A DNA stretch of 64,000 nt. It comes from Cymbomonas tetramitiformis. Taxonomy: Eukaryota > Chlorophyta > Pyramimonadophyceae > Pyramimonadales > Pyramimonadaceae. The notes beneath the pieces were generated by a model. That model worked only from the letters and a program-made list of their open reading frames with translations, ran no database searches and had not been told where the DNA came from. Positions 45,259 through 56,499 of this stretch are shown here, one piece after another (position 1 is the stretch's first letter; every line of letters begins with the position of its first letter). The DNA lies in contig LGRX02025816.1 of assembly GCA_001247695.2 (NCBI GenBank), forward strand, positions 1 to 64,000, in the 5' to 3' direction. A program made the translations under genes and the position numbers.

Positions 45259-48200
45259 ATGCCATTTTGTCCCTGCGTTCAATGCAATGGTGAAAGGTGG
45301 TTATCCAGTAAGCAAACTCTCCGGCACGTGCGTGCCAATGGACTTTATGGTGATCGATCGCCGTCACCAGAGCGACAACAAGATGAACATAGTGAGGAGG
45401 AGGAATTCCCAGAAGATGTTGCCATCCACGAGGCAGCAGATGCGACGATCAAAAAAATCAATCGGCTCTTCTTGGGACCTCAAGAGGACCCAAGCGCAGA
45501 GGTAGGTCTTCCTTATCAGCTAAGTCAGCAATTCATCAGCATTCATCACATTCATGCCTTCTTTGAGGATGTGTGTGTGTGTGTGTGTTTGTGTGCGCAG
45601 GAAAGTCTAGAAAACGTCCAAGCGTCCGCTGACGTTGTGGCGAACAATTTCGTGTTGGATCTTCTCGTCTCCCACAACCACCACAACAGCTCGCAGGCCT
45701 ACTTCGATGCGATTCTGAACATTCTGCGTGTTCACTACGTCGACAAAGTAGCCGATAGTGCACATACTCACATCGCAGAGGTTCCATCTACCTATGCACA
45801 AGTATTGCAGAAGTGGAAGGAGATGTTCAAGGGATACAACGAAGTGGACGTTTGCCCCGAGTGCTCCGAATTCTTTCAGGACGAGCACGCCAACCGCGAC
45901 AAGTGTCCGAAATGCCTGGAACCGAGATACGAGGACGGAAAGACGGTGAAGGGGGTATACATTCCTGGTCGAGCTCGCTGTATTTTTCGATGGTGGCCGC
46001 TCGAAACGCTGTTCACCGTATTCTTCCTGACGCCGGAGTTAGCCATGCTAGCGCGTACGTGGTGGAAAGAAGGCATGTTGGACAAAGACCCCCGAGCGGA
46101 GGTACATGGTATACTGGGTGAGTTTACTCCGAAATTTCAATCCGTGACTGTGTACACCGCATGGACGTAAGGACTGTACATCGTCCGTGGGTACGATTAG
46201 CATCGTCCACCCGTGTGGACGAAGCAAGTGCGGAATTCGTATGTCGTATTTCCCACTGCTCGTGCAAACTCGTCCATGTAGGTGAACACCATATGGATGG
46301 TAAATACGTACGCCGTCCGTACGCACGGACGTCGTTATCCACTCGTGTGAACAGTTTAATTGCGGAAATCTTAGGTGCCATTTCCCAGAGCTCGTGCAAA
46401 CCTGTCCATGAGTGTGAACACCGTATGGACAATTCGTTCGCTCGTCGTCCGTACGTGTGTACTTAGTTATCCACCCGTGTGGACAGTTAGTGTAAGGAAT
46501 TCTCATGTATCGTTTCCCAATGCTCGTGCAGACTCGCCAAGATTTCTCAACTTCGTTCGCAACAAGTGGGACGTCTTTAAAGACCCGAGGAACATTGCCA
46601 TCATGGCGTGTGCGGATGGCGTCCAATCCTTCAACGACGGCATACGCACGGTGACTCCGCTGTGTTTTACGATTGTCAATTTCCCAGGAGAAATTCGCTG
46701 CAAACGAGAATACGTGATGACTTGGGGAATCTGGGATGGAAAACCGAAAGTCAGCAGCAAGTTCTACGACATGTTCACCTTGGAGGTTAACAGACTGACT
46801 ATCGGCGTACGCATGTTCGATGTGATTACCAACACGGTTTTCACGTTCAAGCTCGTGCTGTACAAAGTGCTCGAAGACTACGTTGGCTTGAGCGACGCAG
46901 CGAGACGATTGGGAGCTAATTCGTACTTAGGTTGCCTAAGATGCTGGATACGGGGTACTGAGAAATCTACATCTGGTCTAACGAAAATCATATATTCCTC
47001 ACTACACCAAGGACTGCAACCAGGTAAACGCATGACCCCTTCGTTTGTCCCCTTTCCTTCTTCGGCTGTACGTGTGCCCACCGTGTGGACACCCCACGGA
47101 CAGCTCGTGGATTTTTAGCTTACATTATGTGTTAAAGAACACCCTGTTCGGGCTAGTGGATACCGGCGTCCATACGCGTGGACGACGGAACCATATGTCA
47201 TCCGTACGCGTGATTCACCGTCTAAGCGTGTTGTGTTGATTTTCTCCGCCGGCATTGAGCAGGTGAATCAATTCCTCTTCGCACCAACAGCGAAGTCCGC
47301 GAAACCCAACAGCTCCACGCCAAGATGATCAGAGAGGGACGAGTGCCTAAATCAATCATCGAGGAATTCATGAAGCAGAGCGGGGTCAAGGAACCATGCC
47401 CGATGTCAATCATTCCTGATTTTGACGTTGTAAAAGACTACCTTCTCGACTTGATGCACATCTTGTACAACCTGATTCACGGCGTCCACTGCGTGATTTT
47501 TGGTGATGGTTGGGGACCGAACACACGCAACTATGCGCGAAAGATGAAGGTCCATCGATCGTGGGTTATCGCACCCCCACCCAGAAATGTAAACGATCGA
47601 AGATCTGCTGCGAAGCGACTGGCAGGTAAGCTGGTAGGTCGTTTGCGAGTTTCTGCTGTTCCATACGGGTGGACACCTTGTTCCGTCCGGACGGACGTCC
47701 TATGCCACCGTTCGGACGACGTATGGACCCTCCACTGTATGCCTAACAATGTAAATTCTTCGCAGACAAACCATCACCGTGGGGACTGTCACCGATCGCA
47801 AAGACCGGTGCAATCAAGTGGGTACGAAGTTTGAAGCTCCCGACAAATATGGGACCTCTACCTAAGAAACTTTTGCAGGAGAAGTACAACAGCCCGAATA
47901 AGGTGCGGAAGATGAAGGCCGCGGAGCTGGTGGTATCCCTCACTTCTGGGATACTGGGCGTTATTGCATCCTGGCAAAATGCTGACGGGCAAGTTCTCCG
48001 TCCACAATACGCGAAGTTCGTCGGCGAATTTGCGGTGGTGGTTCGAGAATTAACCGCCCCCTCAATTGATCCAGAGGTACGTTAATTAGCCTAATCCACG
48101 TGTGCTTCGGTGTGGACACCGTACGGACGCCGCACGGACGACGTATGAAGTCGTTGTCCATCCGGGTGTTCCTCCAGTATTCACACCTGTCATGTCCCGG

Positions 48201-49882
48201 TTCGAGATTAAGGTTGCCTCTCATTTTGCCTTTCAGGAAATGAACAAGCTGCAGAGCCGAGTCATGAAGTTGAGAGATGAGATGGAGCGGAACAACTCCC
48301 CTGAGGCGTTGGTGATTATGTCGCATCTTCTCGTGCACATTGTCGACCAGCTGAAGGACAACGGCCCTGCACGGGAAATCTGGATGTATGTCTTCGAAGA
48401 CTATTTCGGGTTGTTGAAGCTGTCCATCAAGACCCGCTCACAACCAGTCGCCAGCATGATGAAAGGATTGGAGTTGCGGCGAACGGTTTCCATGGTTGCG
48501 GGCATCAAGCAGATGCATCGAATTGGTCGAGCTCCGCATTATCGACCTCCTGCAAAGCAGAACATCTTTACAACAAAATCAAGCACTGTGCGGCCATCCG
48601 CTGGTGAGCACATCCATAAGTATTATGTGTACCATGCATGTCAGTCTGTCCATGCGTGTGGATGCTTTGTAAGTACGTTTGCACGTAGTTGTTCACACGC
48701 GTGGACAACGATCCATACGCACGGACAGTACTTTACTATTGTCCGTTTGATCAATAGCACTTGTCCAAGCGCGTGGACGAAGGGCCTTCCGTGCGGACGA
48801 CGCCGCCCACACGTGTGGAATACCTGTCCGTACGCACGGATAGGTTTTCACTATTGTCCGTTTTTCTCTCTTCAGTCTTCTTGTGAGACAACTAATTCAC
48901 TTGCGCGGCGTCAATCGCAACAGATGACAGGGAAAAGATTCAAGTTTATCTTCGTACCGAGTTCCCCGAGTACGACATTCTGTGCAAAAATTTCGACGAC
49001 AGACTCGCCTTATTCAACAGGTACCAACTCATATGCGTGTCTGTAAATTGTGCAAATGCCATGTGGATGGCGTATGGACGGCGTACGGCCACCGTATGAC
49101 AACGTACGGAACACTGAGTCCACCCGTGTGTACCTTGCGAATGCAGGAACGCTCTGCAACGGAATCGTCGCAACCGACGGGCGGGTCGTCGAAGGCCGAT
49201 GACGAATGACGTGGTTCCGGTGTTTCTACAACCAGACACGTGGCGGAGGTGCCCAACAACTTTGCAGATTCAGCCTTTCACCGAGGAGGAGCAGGCCTTC
49301 GCCTTAGCCGGCATCGCCCCGTGGACGGAGTATCCTAGCATCAAGATCGGGCGTGAAGATTTCCGAGTGCACGACAGCGACATTGGTTTGAAGAGCTGTC
49401 AACGGTATTTCAAGAGCATCTTTCGAACTCCGGGAGTGCCAACTCAAGCCCAACTTCTTACAGGCGAGATACCGGACGATGACGTTGAAGATAGGTATGG
49501 GGAAATCATGAAGATTGTCAAGCTTGACCTTCCCGGTCACGAGATCTTTCTGTTGAAGGCCCGTTGGTACCCAAAGGCGGCTGCGCTTGCGGACGACATC
49601 AGCAAGAACATTTACCTGCGCAAAGACATGCCATGGGACGTGTCTCAGCCATTCGTTCGCGCAAACAGCATTGAGAATCAAGTGGTAATTCAGGATGTTC
49701 CTTTCATGCCGGCTTGGCTTGCCCGGTTCAAAGGAAATGCTGTCCCTTTGGCCATTCGACGACGAACTGATTGCTTGCAAGTTGTGTTGGATCGCAAGGC
49801 GGATTTCTTCCGTGAACTCGATGGTAACAGTAGTAGCGAGGATGACAGTAGTAGCTCATCTGATTCAGATGATTGCGGATGA
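45259..49882 (+). CDS. TNP2-like transposase of element 1, copy B (8 exons, intact)
   Basis: Exons 45259-45501, 45601-46117, 46532-47023, 47263-47625, 47766-48076, 48237-48603, 48924-49020, 49147-49882. Every junction is GT-AG with matching phases (0,1,1,1,0,1,2), total 3126 nt or 1041 residues. This agreement is the main evidence that the model is right. Landmarks: CPCVQC at the N-terminus; CPEC...CPKC; FKDPRN then ACADG; GLSDAARRLGANS; LDLMH; WMYVFE; NFDDRLALFN; Ser/Asp-rich C-terminus. ACADG, LDLMH and WMYVFE probably supply the catalytic D, D, E. Introns 2-7 hold many CGTATGGAC-type motifs, often as GTCCA(N)TGGAC-like palindromes; exons hold almost none. With both ends intact, this could mobilise both copies. 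Confidence 0.9.
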
Positions 49883-49946
49883 TACACGATGTAATATATA
49901 TGTAAATAAACCGTATGTAGGCGGATACCTGTATTCACACGCATGA

Positions 49947-51003
49947 TTCCGCTAATCCATGCGGGTAAACTCTTATCCACACGCGCGGATGTATGTGTCC
50001 ACACGCGTGTTTCAACAAACTCCAATTTCGACGTCCATACGTATGGATTGGCGAATTCCGATCGTCCATACGTCTGTCCACACGGCGTCCGTACGCATGG
50101 GTTCGATCGGTGACACGCCTCCATGGTGCCCACATGGCTGATGAAGGGGCAGGAAATGCTCGGGCACACCCAGGCCCGGGTGCAATGGCTGTCCACACGT
50201 GCGGACAAGCGCAAACGAGTGGCGCAGCACGGGTCTCACACTGTCCATACGTCCGTCCACACGTCGTCCGTACGCGTCCGTACGGTCCAGGGACACGTCC
50301 CCATGGTGCCCATGTGGCTGATGAAGGGGCAGGAAATGCTCGGGTACACCCAGGCCCGGGTGCAATGGCTGTCCACACGTGCGGACAAGCACAAAAGAGT
50401 GGCACGGCACGGGCCTCACACTGTCCATACGCCCGTCCACACGTCGTCCGTACGCATGGGTTCGTCCAGGGACACGTCCACATGGTGTCCATATGGCTGA
50501 GGAAGGGGCAAGCAGTGCTCGGGTACACTCAGGCCCGGGTGCAATGGCTGTCCACACGTGCGGACAAGCGCAAAAGACTGGCACGGCACGGGCCTCACAC
50601 TGTCCATACGCCCGTCCACACGTCGTCCGTACGCGTCGGTACCGTCCAGGGACACGTCCCCATGGTGTCCATATGGCTGAGGAGGGGTAGAAGCGGCATT
50701 CCTCGCTGTCCGCACGTGTGGACAGCAATTTCCAACGGTTCATGCGTATGGACGGCACCTATCCATACGGTCGGGCAGTGTACGGAGCGTCCACACGCGT
50801 AATAAAATCAGGTAAACTAGCATACGTCGTCCACACGGGAGCACACGTATGGACGACGTGTGGATTTATCGTATGGACACCGTATGAACATCACTTTTGC
50901 AAATTAGACATTTTCACACGTGTGGATTTTGCAAAAAAAGCGTCCATACGGCGTCCATCTGCAATCCACGCGTCGTTCATCTGGATTTCCACGCGTGTGG
51001 ACA
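49947..51003. repeat. Right subterminal array of copy B with 180-bp tandem
   Basis: Motif array of GTCCACACG-type words. Within it a 180-bp unit is repeated about 3.2 times; CTGATGAAGG or CTGAGGA marks units at 50138, 50318, 50497 and 50677. Each unit has CCATGGTGYCCA, a GC-rich CCAGGCCCGGGTGCAATGG block and several motif copies. Only this end of element 1 has the tandem. Confidence 0.88.
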
Positions 51004-51024
51004 GGCCAATAATTTGTAGGGCCT
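51004..51024 (-). repeat. Right TIR and target duplication of copy B
   Basis: GGCCAATAATTTGTAGGG at 51004-51021, followed by CCT at 51022-51024. Confidence 0.95.
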
Positions 51025-51600
51025 GCTGCGGGGCGTACGCCTGGGCTCCCCCTTTGCGGAGTCCTGGCCACCTCTGGTCCTGCGGGTATACTAACCGTGG
51101 CGTGATTTCGTGGGCTCCGCCGAGGCTCGGTTGCCGTTAGTGGCGCTCCTGCTGCGGGGCGTACGCCTGGGCTCGCCAGTGGTGGTGTCCCAACAACCTC
51201 TGTTGCACATGCAGTAAGGGAAATCACCAAGTCCGGGCGTTTTTTCTGGGATTCTTTGTTGAATGCGTTCACCGCCTGGATGTCACGGTTTTGACGCATT
51301 TCGATTGTGGTGCCCTTTGGGCCCAGATTACGCCGGTTGTTCAGACGTCGAATGATCTTCGTTTTTGCAGTGGCTTCATCCAGCTCGGGATGCAGCTCTC
51401 GCAGCGTTTTCACGCACATGTCGAAACGCTCTTGGGCCGCGGCGTTGTTTGCCCAATACTTACTCGTGGTTTTGTCCACAATCTGCTTAGCCTCCACGTC
51501 GTATGCCACGGGGCATTTCCGTATAACACTTTCAACTTTCATATGTGGACCACCTCCCTTTCTCACACGGTTTTTTCCTGATTCGAGCACCAGTGCGTGA

Positions 51601-52473
51601 ACATCAGGGTATTCGTAAGATCATCAGGGGATCATTGGGAGTGAGAAGAGGGGGCTTCTTCACAGGTTGTGCACAACATGGGGCCAAAGGCATCGCATGA
51701 AAGCAACGGGTACCTTTTACTGCATTTGGTTTGGCTCCCTCCGCCGGCAGCGTACAAGACGCTGCGGAAATGTCACCGCTCTCGGTCTGCTGCGGCGGTT
51801 CCGTCTCCGCCGCGCTCGTTCGTGGAATATGGCTTGGGGCAAAGTGCACATGCCGGGTTAGGGGCACAACCCCAGGTCGATGCCCATAATCCATTGTACC
51901 CTGCGAGGCCCCATCACGTGCCCAAAAATTTACATACTATGTACAAATACGTAGTACGCAGGCCGTATCATATAACATGTCGAAATGTTCGTGTTAACTA
52001 TTTCTAATTATGCTATATATTTCTAATAATAATTAGTAGAAATGTATACTATTTGTAAACACGTAGTACGCAGGCCATATCATATGGCAAAACACCAGGT
52101 TTGGGATACTTCTGATGGGATGAACATGATCGACGTGAGCGTGAGTGATGATCGAAGGGAAATTGTCGCGTGTCTTGCAAACAAGCTATAAATTCAAATA
52201 GCAGGGGTGGACCCTAAAGAACACAAATTTTTAGCCGATGCGCAGCGATGCCAAGACTCATGAAACGAAAACGAATCGTGAACGGAAAACTGTCATCGCA
52301 AACGAATCGTCATCGGTAATCCGGTATGCACGCTTGCATGATGACTTACATGGCCAACACGATCAATTACGGCCTAATGGAGATCTTGATCGATTGTGCT
52401 AGTATAATATGTATCTATATACACATTGCTAATATAATATGTAAATATATTTGTTGTAACTAAAATATAATAA
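51601..52473. other. Spacer with an AT-rich direct repeat
   Basis: No gene seen. ACGTAGTACGCAGGCC occurs twice, about 107 bp apart (near 51950 and 52058), each followed by a TATCATAT word; the DNA between is very AT-rich. The right end of the divergent element may lie here but no TIR was found. Confidence 0.4.
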
Positions 52474-53774
52474 CTATACCGAGATGTTCTTAATGAAGTC
52501 GGCAGAATCTAACACCACTGCACACCGATGCAGGAGATCCATGTGTCCGTCTAGCGTGGCAGCCAAGTTACTCGGCTCAATGTTGTGCAGGGTCCTATAT
52601 GACACACATGCGTCTTCCACGATGATAACACTGTATCCCAATTGCACCGCCGCAAGGGTCGTGTGCAGCACACACTGTGAGACATACGCCCCCATGATAA
52701 CAATTGCTGATGGTGTTGGGTGTTGAGAAGACACCGCATCTCGCACGTTTCTATAGCAGGACTCGTGAGACATGGATATGTTTTCCGAGTCGAACGCATT
52801 CATGTTCCCACACAGAAAGGCGTGGTTCCGTAGTTCGTCAGCTGAATGTGGCCCAAGGTCTGTCAGAAAATCGTCGGACTCTGGCGGAATTCCGGTGTGA
52901 GCGACACCGGCTGAAGAGGTCAAGTATCCTCTTCCATCATCAAAAAATGCATCTGTGGCGGCCTGCGTTTGCCATGGCCGATACCACTGTGTCCAATTGA
53001 TAGGGATGTTGGCATGGCGACAGGCAGTCAAAACTTTCTGAATCGTTTGTCGGTGTTCTGGTTTGAAGTCCGCGCCATGCGCAGCCTGAGCATCCAGGAC
53101 GAGCACTGACAGGCAACGGGGATCTGCGTTGCCACTGCTGGAAGAACGCCCTGGATATGCAACATTTGATACCCGGGGTGCTGGTGTGGAACCGGACGTG
53201 ACCCGCATTTGGGAGTACGGCCACGCGATAGATCGCAGTCCTTTACGGCATACACAGTTCCACGGTGGTGGCGCAACGGAAATGACAGTACTGGAAAGAG
53301 CCAGACCCGCTTGGCTGGAACCACGAACCATGCGTAGAAGTGATGCGGGGCGCTGAAATCGTCCCTTCTAGAATCGACTTCTAACACGGATACCAGGCTG
53401 TGACCGGCGAAAGCCTCATCCAGCACCCGCTGTTGGTGGTGATCATGCTTGCGGAGGTGGGTGTCGTTATCAATGAGGAACTGCATTGCAGCCTCTTTCG
53501 AAGGACGGTCCCCGGGCAGGCCCTCCTTGGCGGTCTTCGCCTGCCACAGTGCTTCCAGTAGGCAGATTGTCCGGACGGTGTTCAAGTCTAGGACATGCAG
53601 ACCCTCCGGAATGCCCGGACAGACAAACCCGACATGGTATCGGAAGGTAGGCATCAGCTTTCGGTAGACCACCTTCCCCTTGAGCGCGGCAAGGCTGTCA
53701 TCAGGGCAGACCCAATCAGGTTGAGCCGGGATGAACGAGCTTCGCACGACATTCACCTGACCAGCAGAACCCAA
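52474..53774 (-). CDS. Isochorismatase-fold (cysteine hydrolase-like) protein, probably two exons
   Basis: The C-terminal domain (53331-52474 frame) has the isochorismatase fold order. LVLDAQ carries the expected catalytic Asp, then NWTQWYRP, then AYVSQCVLHT with the nucleophile Cys, then GYSVIIVEDAC. In typical members a Lys lies before a -AF block; here the aligned stretch FLCGNMNAF has no Lys, so activity is doubtful. An upstream frame (53774 to about 53230) encodes a distinct domain with VVYRKLMPTF and FYAWFVVP and likely joins through a short intron around 53160-53240; a frameshift is the alternative. No ATG fits the upstream end, so the true start is unknown. Same strand as the kinase gene next door, 220 bp away. 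Either a host gene or TE cargo. Confidence 0.6.
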
Positions 53775-53995
53775 GTTGTGTAACCAGTAAGGTTATCGGC
53801 TATGGGTTATCTGTACCAAATACGAGAACACGCACCACGCAGAACATTGCACAGAGTGACTATGACCACACTTTAATCAACAGTTGCTCACAACACGGGC
53901 ATTACCACAACCAAGACTTTCGGCCAGACGGTAATATATTGTATACAGGGACACTTATTATTACAAACTACCGCGCTACACACACTGATTATTAT

Positions 53996-55114
53996 TTACA
54001 GAGGGTTAAAATGTCCAGGGACTAAACGCTCGTGGGGATCGACTCCTTTCCCCACAGAACACTTTTGTATCCGAGAGGCGCTGAACGTTGAGTGTAACTT
54101 GGAGGCAGCCGGTCTTTTTGCAGGATTGAAGTCGAAACACGAATTCACGAGCATGGTGAGCTGTTTGGAAACTCTACTATCTTCTTTCCAAGGCGAAAAT
54201 TTTCTGTTGTTGTCAAGCTGGCTGTTAGCCAACTGCAGCATGTCCTTCCAGGAAAGGCGACTGGCCATGAGTATTTGCATAGCGAGCCCGCCACACGCCC
54301 AGATGTCGCTGTGAGTGGTTTTGTTTGCAAATGATGACTCTGGAGCTGTATGAGAGGGCTGCCATGTTGCGGAAGGCAAGCTTACTGGGGGAAGCGGTGC
54401 CATTGAATCGGTGCGGTGGAAACGGGCCAACCCAAAGTCTATGAGTTTGAGACTGTGTCCACCAACATCGGGCAGATTTTCTTGCACAAGCACGTTGTTA
54501 CCTTTCAGGTCCCCGTGCACGATTCCCGCGGCATGGAGGTCTGAAATGCCGCGAAACAAATCGATGACCAGATGGCGCATCGCCTGGATTGGTATGCCTG
54601 ATCCGCGGGAAGTAAGGAAATCGGCGAGGGTCTCCCCGCCATATTTCATGACGAGGAACGCGGAGTGATCAGGACAAATTTGGGCTCCGTATCCTAAACA
54701 GGGAACGACGGTTGTGGGAGCCGCGAAATGGGCCACGGTGTTCATATACAACTCCACCGCACAGTGCCGCAGGCGACGGTGGAGGGCAGGGTCGGTGAAG
54801 TCCTTCAGAACGGCCCTCTCGGTTTTGTCAAGGGTGCAGTGTAGAAGGACGCTTCCGTAGGAGCCTTGTCCTGTAGCTTGGCTGTCCTGAGGAGCGCGGT
54901 ACGTGACTACTTGCTGGCGTGAGACTCTTGGCACTCCACACTGTTTAGCAATTTTGTCAAGATTGCTGAGGCATGCATCCGGATCTCCACTCAGAAACCG
55001 TTTTGAAAGGGATTCCACCGATAGGTCGTGATGGAAACCAGGAAACTGCAGAGGTGTGTTGAGGTGGTGGTGGGGTGCGGCATGAATATCTTGCGCTGCC
55101 GCCTGGGAAAGCAT
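53996..55114 (-). CDS. Protein kinase (non-RD, Ser/Thr-type)
   Basis: 372-residue protein in one exon from an ATG. The kinase domain fills residues about 75-350: glycine loop GQGSYGSV (82-89), VLK lysine 104, helix-C Glu 121 (VELYM), catalytic loop HGDLKGNN (200-207, Asp 202, Lys 204, Asn 207), DFG 226-228, APE 257-259, and SDIWACG with Asp 270. All catalytic residues are present, but the HRD arginine is Gly, so it is a non-RD kinase. LKGNN suggests Ser/Thr specificity. The N-terminal 70 residues are His/Leu-rich and unrecognised. The ATG is the first in frame I could find. Its neighbour on the same strand is the isochorismatase-like gene. Whether it is host or TE cargo is open. Confidence 0.82.
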   Translation of the reverse strand: MLSQAAAQDIHAAPHHHLNTPLQFPGFHHDLSVESLSKRFLSGDPDACLSNLDKIAKQCGVPRVSRQQVVTYRAPQDSQATGQGSYGSVLLHCTLDKTERAVLKDFTDPALHRRLRHCAVELYMNTVAHFAAPTTVVPCLGYGAQICPDHSAFLVMKYGGETLADFLTSRGSGIPIQAMRHLVIDLFRGISDLHAAGIVHGDLKGNNVLVQENLPDVGGHSLKLIDFGLARFHRTDSMAPLPPVSLPSATWQPSHTAPESSFANKTTHSDIWACGGLAMQILMASRLSWKDMLQLANSQLDNNRKFSPWKEDSRVSKQLTMLVNSCFDFNPAKRPAASKLHSTFSASRIQKCSVGKGVDPHERLVPGHFNPL

Positions 55115-55322
55115 CGCCTTTCGCTGGCGGTGTGCAAATCGGCGCCTAGCTGATCTTGAGGAATTTGGATTTGCTTGTGGGTTTGGGTGTGCAAGCTACG
55201 GCACAGAGAACACCAAATATACGGTGAGAAACAGTCGGACAACGGACCCCCGGACGGAAGAGGGGGTGATGGGCAAGCATGAGGAATGAGACGCAGCTAT
55301 GAGGGGATGAGGGGAAATGATT
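55115..55322. other. Kinase gene upstream region
   Basis: No repeat or gene seen; G/A-rich on the plus strand. Presumably contains the kinase promoter. Confidence 0.4.
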
Positions 55323-55700
55323 GACGAGCCAGAAGACATGCCTGTGGGTAACACACGCAAGCATTGGCTGCAAGTCGGATGAATGAATGTCCACCGCACC
55401 CATGATGAAGGGTGGGGAGAGCGACGAGCCAGAAGACATGCCTGTGGGTAACACACGCAAGCATTGGCTGCAAGTCGGATGAATGAATGTCCACCGCACC
55501 CATGATGAAGGGTGGGGAGAGCGACGAGCCAGAAGACATGCCTGTGGGTAACACACGCAAGGATTGGCTGCAAGTCGGATGAATGAATGTCCACCGCACC
55601 CATGATGAAGGGTGGGGAGAGCGACGAGCCAGAAGACATGCCTGTGGGTAACACACGCAAGCATTGGCTGCAAGTCGGATGAATGAATGTCCACCACACC
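55323..55700. repeat. 100-bp tandem array
   Basis: Units start at 55323, 55423, 55523 and 55623 (GACGAGCCAGAAGACATGCC), almost identical. One further partial unit lies at 56461, on the far side of the next array. Open frames across it are repeat artefacts. Confidence 0.92.
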
Positions 55701-56450
55701 ACAGAATTGGCTCAATCATGTGGGCACCACCGGAACCTATCTATCCACCCTCCAGTCCCCTCTTCCACTCGTTGCCCGTCCCGCCCGGGAGCTTTCTGCA
55801 CCAGTATGGCGCGAACCAAGGGGTGCAGAATTGGCTCAAACCTGTGGGCACCACCGGAACCTATCTATCCACCCTCTAGTCCCCTCTTCCACTCGTTGCC
55901 CGTCCCGCCCGGGAGCTTTCTGCACCAGTATGGCGCGAACCAAGGGGTGCAGAATTGGCTCAAACCTGTGGGCACCACCCAACCTTGTCCACCCCACCAT
56001 ATCCACCCTCTCCCTCCCACGACACTTTGTCCCGCCCGGGAGCATTCTGCACGAGTATGGCGCGAACCAAGGGGTGCAGAATTGGCTCAAACCTGTGGGC
56101 ACCACCGGAACCTATATATCCACCCTCCAGTTCCCTCTTCCACTCGTTGCCCGTCCCGCCCGGGAGCTTTCTGCACCAGTATGGCGCGAACCAAGGGGTG
56201 CAGAATTGGCTCAAACCTGTGGGCACCACCCAACCTTGTCCACCCCACCATATCCACCCTCTCCCTCCCACGACACTTTGTCCCGCCCATGAGCATTCTG
56301 CACGAGTATGGCGCGAACCAAGGGGTGCAGAATTGGCTCAATCATGTGGGCACCACACAACCGTATCCACCCCACCATATCCACCCTCTCTCCCTCCCAC
56401 GACACTTTGTCCCGCCCATGAGCTTTGTGCACCAGTATGAGGGGATGAGG
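55701..56450. repeat. ~122-126-bp tandem array, about six units
   Basis: AGAATTGGCTCAA recurs near 55703, 55829, 55951, 56077, 56203 and 56329. Two alternating unit types differ in the middle block (CTATCCACCCTC versus CACCCTCTCCCTCC). The array lies inside the 100-bp satellite, which resumes at 56461. Confidence 0.88.
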
Positions 56451-56499
56451 GGAAACGAGCGACGAGCCAGAAGACATGCCTGTGGGTAACACACGCAAG

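Larger units (their letters stand above)
40425..51021 (+). mobile_element. EnSpm/CACTA-like element 1, copy B (complete, 10,597 bp)
   Basis: Full-length element with perfect 18-bp TIRs and a CCT target duplication. From left: 1.1-kb subterminal motif array, second gene (minus), divergent intergenic region, transposase (plus), then a right subterminal region with a 180-bp tandem. The TIRs begin CCCTAC rather than the canonical CACTA. The transposase is intact; the second gene is frameshifted. Nearly identical to copy A but with unrelated flanks, so the two are separate insertions. Confidence 0.95.
38932..51542 (-). pseudogene. Second gene of the divergent element, interrupted by element 1 copy B
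   Basis: Not recognised as a family. Exon 1 runs 51542-51022 and, after the inserted element, 40424-40093 (donor GTAGGT); exon 2 is about 40015-38932, ending FWTP. The first ATG in frame is at 51542. The protein has a basic N-terminal domain (residues about 1-105) and then Pro/Arg/Ser-rich tandem repeats containing RRSPRNHATV and TPQRGSP. The downstream part has a Glu/Asp acidic patch and folded-looking C-terminal domain. The insertion lies in the repeat region; removing the element and one CCT copy leaves the frame open. It may be the counterpart of the second gene of element 1, by position only. Confidence 0.6.
33890..51600 (-). mobile_element. Divergent EnSpm/CACTA-like element (host of element 1 copy B)
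   Basis: Two minus-strand genes: a TNP2-like transposase (38604-34635) and an upstream second gene (51542-38932) split by element 1. The left end is the TTTAGGRAA array. The right end is not identified; the boundary given is just upstream of the second gene. Without the 10.6-kb insertion the part seen is about 7 kb. Confidence 0.65.

Noticed and set aside
1..49952. Large inverted segmental duplication of a chromosomal block
   Set aside because: Homology stops exactly at the TIRs (9512 and 40425), copy B has its own target duplication, and flanks are unrelated. Two transposon insertions explain it.
55146..56489. Several frames of 100-268 codons in the 55-56 kb satellites
   Set aside because: They repeat with the 100-bp and 122-bp units and match no family.
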